Of a stretch of DNA of 52,500 bases, positions 46,201 through 52,500 are shown piece by piece (the stretch's first letter is position 1; every line of letters starts with the position of its first letter). The notes beneath the pieces were generated by a model. It was not told the DNA's origin, searched no databases, and saw nothing but the letters and a program-made list of their open reading frames with translations. The position numbers and the translations under genes were made by a program. Source of the DNA: Glandiceps talaboti (Eukaryota > Hemichordata > Enteropneusta > Spengelidae); assembly GCF_964340395.1 (NCBI RefSeq), contig NC_135565.1, positions 21,477,209-21,529,708 of the forward strand, in the 5' to 3' direction.

Positions 46201-47569
46201 CACTGATGGAGTATCGGCCAAATATCTCTCACAACCAAGTCAACCCATTATTGTGCCAAGCAAAGAGGAAGAAAGTGTTACTGAAAGTGATGGTGTATCA
46301 GCCAAGTACCTCTCGCAACCTGGACAACCATTCATTATCAACCAAACCACCTCCAGTGACGTCAATGCCAAATATCTCTCACAACCTGGTCAGCCAATCA
46401 TTATAAATACAACACGCCAAACTGCTGCAGAAGAGAACACTGAAGGAGTATCTGCCAAATATCTCTCACAACCTGGACAACCCATTACTGTACCAAGCAA
46501 AGAGGAAGAAAGTGTTACTGAAAGTGATGGTGTATCAGCCAAGTACCTCTCACAACCTGGAAAACCAATTATTATCAACCAGACTACATCTAGTGACGTC
46601 AGTGCCAAATATCTCTCACAACCTGGGCAACCCATTATTGTACCAGGCAAAGAGGAAGAAAGTGTTACTGAAAGTGATGGTGTATCAGCCAAGTACCTCT
46701 CACAACCTGGTCAGCCAATCATTATCAACCAAACTACATCTAGTGACGTCAACACCAAATATCTCTCACAACCTGGTCAGCCAATCATTATAAATACAAC
46801 AAGCCAAACTGCTGCAGAAGAGAACACTGATGGAGTATCGGCCAAATATCTCTCACAACCAAGTCAACCAATTATTGTACCAGGCAAAGAGGTAGAAAGT
46901 GTTACTGAAAGTGATAGTGTATCAGCCAAGTACCTCTCACAACCTGGACAACCATTCATTATCAACCAAACTACCTCCAGTGACGTCAATGCCAAATATC
47001 TCTCACAACCAAGTCAACCCATTATTGTGCCAAGCAAAGAGGAAGAAAGTGTTACTGAAAGTGATGGTGTATCAGCCAAGTACCTCTCACAACCTGGACA
47101 ACCATTCATTATCAACTCGACTACTTCTAGTGACGTCAATGCAAAATATCTCTCACAACCTGGACAACCAATAATTGTACCCAAGAGTGCAGAAGACAGT
47201 GTTACTGAAAGTGATGGTGTGTCTACAAAGTGTCTGTCACAACCAGGTCAACCAATCATCATCAACCAATCCACAGACCTTGACTGTGACCAAATAGTCT
47301 CCAGTGATGTCAACGATAAGTACTACTCACAGTCAGTGAAACCAATAACAGTGTCTCAGCCTGCAGAGGAAAGCGTTACAGAAAATGACAGCGTGTCCGC
47401 GAAGTACCTCTCACAACCAGGAAAACCAGTAATAGTAACCCAAAGTGGTAACAATGATGACATATCTTCAAAGTATCTTTCACAACCTAGTCAGCCGAAT
47501 GTTACAAATCAAACCAACCAGGACACTGTTGACCCAGTTACTGACGTCAGCACATCATCTTCGCACTGA
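36625..47569 (+). CDS. MS4A-like four-span protein with giant repetitive C-terminal tail
   Basis: Proposed exons: 36625-36849, 37404-37460, 38173-38325, 42162-42275, 42935-43004, 43761-47569. Phases agree and sum to 1,475 residues plus stop. The first exon has a short polar N-terminus and two hydrophobic segments (GISHIVLGVLSVTLGIMALF; FYCFVATGVWCGVI running into FIGAGIICVVAG), the MS4A/CD20 pattern with WCGxI.SG-like TM2. The third has LKVALVLSLVASLFCVGQIL and a cysteine-bearing loop (CWNYQCRCDVTHCH). The fourth, RRLLNTLLLTVGIIELVITI then SCC, resembles MS4A TM4. The last exon encodes a polar tail of about 1,270 residues with 46 YLSQP repeats. MS4A proteins place both ends in the cytoplasm. 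The 3.8 kb intron before TM4 and a weak GTCAGT donor at 38326 leave open that 42.0-47.6 kb is a separate gene. The acceptor before ATG (CCACAG, 36619-36624) implies an upstream 5' UTR exon. Confidence 0.65.
37129..37242. repeat. CA and CATA microsatellites
   Basis: About 31 CA repeats followed by about 13 CATA repeats, in the first MS4A-like intron. Confidence 0.97.
37573..37838. repeat. AATG tetramer array
   Basis: AATG tetramers with interspersed AATC variants in the second MS4A-like intron. Open frames across it are artefacts. Confidence 0.97.
38350..39495. other. Intron sequence, one microsatellite
   Basis: Apart from CATA tetramers at 38878-38956, nothing was recognised. Confidence 0.55.
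39504..39729. mobile_element. 226 bp foldback MITE with 8 bp target-site duplication
   Basis: Arms of about 105 bases, almost perfect (GTCGACAGTCGCTCGCGCC at the left, GGCGCGAGCGACTGTCGAC at the right; GACTTAAGTTTAG against CTAAACTTAAGTC), around a short GATATC-like centre. The direct repeat ACCAGCCG flanks it at 39496-39503 and 39730-39737. An 8 bp duplication points to a hAT-like or P-like transposase, though the ends (TAGATTGTCGACAG and its mirror) do not show the usual hAT CAG start. It is markedly more GC-rich than its surroundings. Confidence 0.88.
40580..40981. repeat. Pentamer satellite of AATTG and AGTTG blocks
   Basis: About 80 pentamers, each GAATT or GAGTT, arranged in homogeneous runs (for example 8-9 AATTG, 8 AGTTG, about 10 AATTG, about 19 AGTTG, then short mixed runs). 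Only one base differs between the two forms. Confidence 0.97.
41873..42023 (+). promoter_or_regulatory. Candidate internal promoter and alternative first exon
   Basis: TATAAG at 41873-41878 is followed by about 120 bases without ATG, then AAAATG directly joined to a donor (ATG at 42021-42023, GTAAGT at 42024). Spliced to the exon at 42162 this gives M-TRRLLNTLLLTVGIIELV, a good signal peptide or anchor in the same frame as the repeat tail. No transcript can be seen, so this is a hypothesis. Confidence 0.35.
43505..43760. repeat. Diverged tandem duplication ending at the large-exon acceptor
   Basis: Two copies of about 125 bases share GATATCACTGCTA, TCTTTACATTGTTCGTCTGT/CTTTCATAAAGTCTGTCTGC, CTGTTCATG/CTGTCCATG and AAATCTAAAGTGTTG/AAATTCTAAAGTATT. 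The second ends at the acceptor of the exon starting at 43761. Confidence 0.75.
43917..47540 (+). repeat. Coding array of 46 YLSQP cores with three linker types
   Basis: The core is AKYLSQPGQPIII with small changes. Linkers fall into three types: A (NTTSQTAAEENTDGVS), B (NQTTSSDVN) and P (PSKEEESVTESDGVS). By my count there are 11 A, 15 B and 17 P, plus three divergent ones at the end. Cores 1-3 and 43-46 are the most diverged and the middle is nearly uniform, as expected of arrays homogenised by unequal exchange. 45 of 46 cores keep a Y-x-x-Q. Confidence 0.97.
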
Positions 47570-48564
47570 CAGAATTAGAAATAAAATTACTAAGTATATT
47601 ACAGAGAACTGAAATTCAAACCTGTCTACCTAAAACGGTCGACGTCTTATTTGATATTGACATTCGCAGCACTAGCAAATAGTAATAGAACCTACCACTA
47701 CTTCAGAAGTGGTATGAGATAGAACACATTATAGATATATAGATTAACTGACAGAGCTCTAAATTGTCTGAGCGTCACACGTTTCATACTGCCAATATAT
47801 CTATCATATTATTCCCATAGTTTTAGAGAGAAAAATGACATAATTGTCATGTATACTAAAGTGTAAATCCACTCATGGAAAATTCTATAAATTAACAAAT
47901 AATAGTTTAATATTTATTGGTGACAAAGGCCTAGTTGGCTACGATCAGGATTATTATTTATTAGTATAGTTTAAATATTCCCTTCTTTCATTCGTTTTCA
48001 AAATATCCAGAAACAACTACTGGTAGTTGTGAAGGATATTGTACAATTATTTAGTATGGTCAGTTTTATTAAAGTTTTGTAGCGCAAAAGACTAGAAGCG
48101 ATTTTTTTAGTGTTTTTTTCTTGAAGTTCTCTATTATGTGAGATATTCAATATCGGCCAGTTGTAGATAATTTTTTATATTTGTTATGCATTGTATTAAA
48201 TAATATTTATTGTATATATGCATATAGTGTTTATTGCATCAAGTGTGGGCTTTGTGACTTAAAGTTGATTGTGTGGACACAGTGACTAAATAGACTGCCT
48301 GATGAATGGATGACTGACTGACTGACTGACTGACTGACTAACTTTCTGACTGTCTGACTGACTGACTGACTGACTGACTGACTGACTGACTGACTAACTT
48401 TCTGACTGTCTGACTGACTGACTGACTGACTGACTGACTGACTGCATGTGCATTTACGTACACTTAATTTCTCTAAAAGCATTTGTGAAGTTAGGAAATA
48501 CATAAATGTAAAACAAATATTGAAATTATAGATTGAGTGAACAAATTAATTATTTTGATTAACT

Positions 48565-48606
<42 letters not shown>

Positions 48607-50586
48607 CCAATTAATTAGTTTTAGTGGGGTTCAATAATAGGTTCATTCTAACAAAGGAATAGATAAGTGATGTTGTCAGGCAACATAAACAAATTGAATT
48701 ACAACACTGTATCATATGCAGTCGTAAGAGAAGCCATGTACATCGCTAATGTAATAATTGTTATCTTATTTAGTACTAACCCCCCCCCCCCCAACTCTTG
48801 TGTTTTGCCGTCCTCTGACTTCGAATCAACCAAACTCTGCCCCAGTAGCAGAATAACTAAGACTTAACAAACAATCTGGGGCTTAGCAAATTCGGACATT
48901 AACTGAACTTGCAACTCACTAGGATTACACATTAGTTTGAGATATCAATTGCTCATGACCTTAGAACTTTGACCAGTGTTTAGTGTATCCTATCAAAATG
49001 TAAAAGACAATTGGAGATGACAATGGAAATAATATAGTACGGTCATCCGCAAACATCACATTGTGAAGGTTAAATTGGTCAAGTACATGGTACCACAAGA
49101 AGACGGTACATGGTGGTAGTAGTAGACTATAGATAAAACAAGACCTAGTTAGTCCTAAAGTGAACACTACCTTAAGGGCGTATGACCTCTCTGACCTGAT
49201 TCGTCACGACGTACATGAACAAGCACTGACTTTAGTCTATTTATATAGATTAAAGAAAAACTGACTGACATCTAAGGTTATGTTGTTTGTTTTCCTGTGT
49301 GGCTTTGATACGTAATGGAACATACCATAGAGATAATGAACATAGCTCTTTCAATTTATAACATCAATCAACATAATGACATATTTCTGTGGAGATACTC
49401 CGATAAGATACTGAGTTGTAAACATCTTTATGATATGGTGATATTGACTTCATATAAATGATAAACTGGACATTGTTTACCAGTATTCTAGGCCATGGCG
49501 TACATCAACGTCACAGGTGAGAAATGTTGCTGTAATTGTACCTACTTGTATTATGATATCAGTGTAGTTGTAATTTGCAGGTGGTCCCTAATAGAAGGAT
49601 GTTATATACTGAGTACTTCATTATGATATAGTACTAAATCTATCTTGCTGCTAACAATTTTCAAATGACAGAATCTGTTAAGTTGATCACAATAGTCAGT
49701 GTGCCGATACAAGCACGATATGCAATTAATATATGTACATGTACATGAAAATGAATAAGTTTATTTGAATAGACCCCTGTTTAGACGTAACCTTGGCAAC
49801 CAGTCCTCATCGTTATAGAATTAAATTATTTCATTTCCCATATTAGTTTTGTAAAATATAAAACTGCAGTAATTTAGGAATGGGTGTCAGTTGTCTGTGA
49901 TGATACACCCACAGACACACTAGCTAGACAGGAAGCATGTCTTTGCTAGAATCTAGACAAGCTGAACAGGAAGCTAGTCTGTGCTAAAATCTAGGAAATT
50001 TGTCTATTCTAAAATCTAGACACGGTGGGAAGGGTGGTTGTCTACGCTAAATTTTAGACACAGTGGCGGACTGGATGCTTGTCTACACTAAACAATCTAA
50101 ACTACATTGATAAGAACGTTAACCATACCACTATCAGTAAAGATAATCTTATTTGCAGCAAATATTTATTTACTAATAACCATTTCATTGAATATAAGTG
50201 TTACTATTGGCATACAAAACGTAAAATTAACGTCGTCAAATTATTATATAAGACTTGATTGATTTCAGAACTAGTAGGTCTCCACGGTGTGGTGTGAGAG
50301 GATGGAACATTTGCCGTTCTGATGTTCATACATGTCCAGCAACGATGGTATTTATCGTGATAATGTCAAGTCTGAAGATTACATCGTATCATTTAACTCA
50401 TGTATAAAGTATCTTTGGATTATACATTAATACTGCGTTTGATTCGAATAGAACACAAACAGTACGTTATTTTCTGTATAGTTCGGACTCGGTTCTATAG
50501 GAACTACGACCGGTGTGATTATACCAACGATGGCAAAGAAAGCACAAGTATTTACTTGGTGTCATTGATACTACAGTCGATCAGAA
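47570..50586. other. Intergenic sequence between two MS4A-like genes
   Basis: AATAAA at 47579-47584 lies just after the stop and could serve as a poly(A) signal. GACT tetramers at 48306-48445 have an internal duplicate (GACTAACTTTCTGACTGTCT twice); AATC tetramers at 48566-48606; poly-C at 48781-48792; a degenerate repeat of about 50 bp at 49915-50100 (CTAAAATCTAGACA variants, four to five copies). No further gene was supported. Confidence 0.55.
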
Positions 50587-52332
50587 ATGGCGGGAGGTTT
50601 ATCGGGAGTCGATTTTCGTCACGACTCAATCATATCAACGATAACTTTATACCCCACTCGATACAGTCGTACTTTGGTAGTGAGAACCAAACGAGTTAAA
50701 GACATTAGTATTATACAGTTGGTTCTTGGAGTCCTGGTTATACTGTTAGGGTTTGCTGCCATCTTTATTGGTTGTTACCTGGCCTATATCTGTACAGCTA
50801 TATGGTGTGGTGCTGTGGTAAGTTAACCACTATCACATTACTGCTTTAATATCGTCTTATTATCAGTAATACAATGCCTGTAAGTTGTATAAATGTTCAA
50901 ATAGTCACCTTTTGTCAGGATGTTTTAAAGATATCGATGCTTTATCTAGTTCCTTATTTGACATTTATGATATGAAAATATAATAGAATGCAATTTGTTT
51001 TGGTGACGTCATGCTTTTGTCAGTGACAGATTAAAGTAAACAATACTCATAAAGGCAGACATGTGTCACTTCTAGAATAGTATAGGGACTTGAAAATTGT
51101 CTTGGTGTTACTATCTCACGAGACTCTATACACCAAGCCACACGTACGACTATTGACCTTGGAAGCATAGAAATCTGTTCTGAATCATAGATTCCTACTA
51201 ACAACTCTGCTAAACCTAATAAGATCTTATGTGTAAAACTACGATTCGATATGTAATCACGTCACCAAGGTAGGGTAAACTGTTACAAGTGCTTGCTCAG
51301 CCACCAAGGCCTGTAATAAACGTCAAATGTTATACCTAATCTAGTAATTAAATTTGGTACATGAGAGTTTGACGTTTGTTCTGTGTTTAAGGTACCTGAA
51401 ATCGTGCGTTTAAAATGGTATATATAAAAGACCCCAAGTGGATTAGCAAATTCAATGATCTATCTTTAAATTCATCTAAGAAAGAACAAGTAAATACAAA
51501 CGTTTCTTAAATTCCGTCTCCATCTATTCCACTGTTTTCTCCCTTCTTCCTCAAATTCAACTGTAGTAACATTAGAATCCAGGCCCTCGCTCTTAATGTG
51601 ACGTCTATTCTACACTGAACAATTTGTTGTCAATCGGAAAATAACTGAGGTGTTTTTATTATTGACAAAATTGTAACGATTATCCTTACATACCACTAAC
51701 ATTTCTAATTGTCGCCATTGTTGATGTAAATGTTCTATTTGTGGCAATATATATATATATATATTCCGATTTTTTTCCAGATCGTATTATCGGGTGTACT
51801 CGGCCTCAGATCGGACAGACTTCGTACTGGCAGTGCAGTGAGTCGAATTAATATATCGATTAATGTAAAACCAGCAATACCTAACTTGACCTTAGATGAC
51901 CTATATACGTCATTATCTACTGGTGGCAATTGGAATACAGTTGTTATTTTGACCCTGATACGTGCTTTAGTTAAGTTCGTTATCTTATTACAATCATGTA
52001 AATACTGGTTACAAAGTGTTGATTTTGGGTGTCAGAGGTTTATCAGTTTGACAAGTATTTATCATCTAATCTGGTGTAAATAGTATGTTTAGTCTCTTTA
52101 ATTTCCATGGAAACATATCTATAAATCCCATGTTTATCATACAGTGTACGACATCTAGATTATAATGTTGTTTTTTGTTTTGTAGGTACAACGTGCCATG
52201 ACGTCATCAAATGTAGCCAGTTTTTTCTCACTTCTACCTGTAGTACACGCGTCGGTTGCAATAGCTAAAGAAGACATTACTTGTTGGGTATTTCATTGTA
52301 ACTGTTGGGATATGTGCCATGTAGGCATTGAT
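50587..52332 (+). CDS. Second MS4A-like four-span protein, 5' part
   Basis: Exons: 50587-50817, 51781-51837, 52186-52332, all phase 0 with good donors (GTAAGT, GTGAGT, GTAAGA). The order and sizes (231, 57, 147 nt) match the first three exons of the upstream MS4A-like gene (225, 57, 153 nt), so the two are paralogues. TM1 is IIQLVLGVLVILLGFAAIFI, TM2 starts YICTAIWCGAV and continues IVLSGVLGL, TM3 is FFSLLPVVHASVAIA, followed by a cysteine-rich loop (CWVFHCNCWDMCH). The N-terminus is longer and less acidic than in the neighbour. TM4 and the tail lie beyond the window, so whether it also has a repeat tail is unknown. An acceptor-like CTACAG at 50571-50576 suggests the ATG is in exon 2, after a noncoding exon. 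Confidence 0.75.
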
Positions 52333-52500
52333 GTAAGATATTTTCTATAATCAAAATTTTACTACTTTTATGGTGACAGCAATGACAAATATAGCCACGT
52401 GACAACTTGTTAAAGAAATGTGAGAATTAATTCAGAACAAGAGTGGTGCAATCACATAAACTAACAAAATATTAGTAATAAATAATTTTAAAAACGTATT

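Noticed and set aside
43890-47174. Many 60-100 codon frames on both strands across the giant exon
   Set aside because: Shadow frames of the coding repeat; they repeat with the same period and stop at linker variants.
49495-49516. Possible first coding exon ATGGCGTACATCAACGTCACAG with a GTGAGA donor for the second MS4A-like gene
   Set aside because: Splicing it to the acceptor at 50576 puts the following exon in the wrong frame; it could only be noncoding or unrelated.
50400-50699. 99-codon plus-strand frame overlapping the second MS4A-like first exon
   Set aside because: It is out of frame with the exon that encodes clear membrane segments; its peptide has no pattern.

Overview
This window is animal nuclear DNA: AT-rich, intron-rich and full of microsatellites, minisatellites, short inverted-repeat elements and retroelement fragments. 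The gene content (a CACHD1-like Cache protein, an ALDH1A-like aldehyde dehydrogenase, a mitochondrial-clan P450, MS4A-like four-span proteins, and a Penelope-like element with a GIY-YIG domain) fits a marine invertebrate. A non-vertebrate deuterostome such as a hemichordate or lancelet is my best guess; this is inference, not proof. No bacterial features, CRISPR arrays, rRNA or tRNA genes were recognised. Exon limits were read by hand from splice signals and reading phase.

Layout. 415-9313 (+): twelve 3' exons of a CACHD1-like membrane protein, whose 5' half lies outside the window. 9314-12928: repeat-rich space between convergent genes. 12929-23612 (-): a complete 13-exon ALDH1/2-family gene, 489 codons plus stop, with introns packed with minisatellites; a possible 5' UTR exon lies near 28.2-28.4 kb. 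24-28 kb: inverted-repeat elements and a LINE fragment. 29294-31390 (-): a mitochondrial-type cytochrome P450 with its first and last two exons but no middle exons. 34.1-36.2 kb: two nearly identical, head-to-head Penelope-like fragments, one with a hammerhead ribozyme motif. 36625-47569 (+): an MS4A-like gene whose last exon encodes a tail of about 1,270 residues with 46 copies of a YLSQP core. 50587-52332 (+): a second MS4A-like gene with matching exon structure, running off the right edge.

Three things stand out. (1) Tandem duplications repeatedly span exon-intron junctions: at least seven cases in two unrelated genes, two of them grown into arrays of about 16 or more than 20 copies that multiply a splice donor. 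(2) The MS4A-like tail uses one core and three interchangeable linkers in a strictly ordered pattern. An alternative start just before the fourth membrane segment could place the same tail outside the cell. (3) The P450 gene lacks everything between its N-terminal exon and the residues just after the heme-loop cysteine, and a simple-repeat tract of about 0.7 kb lies in the gap.
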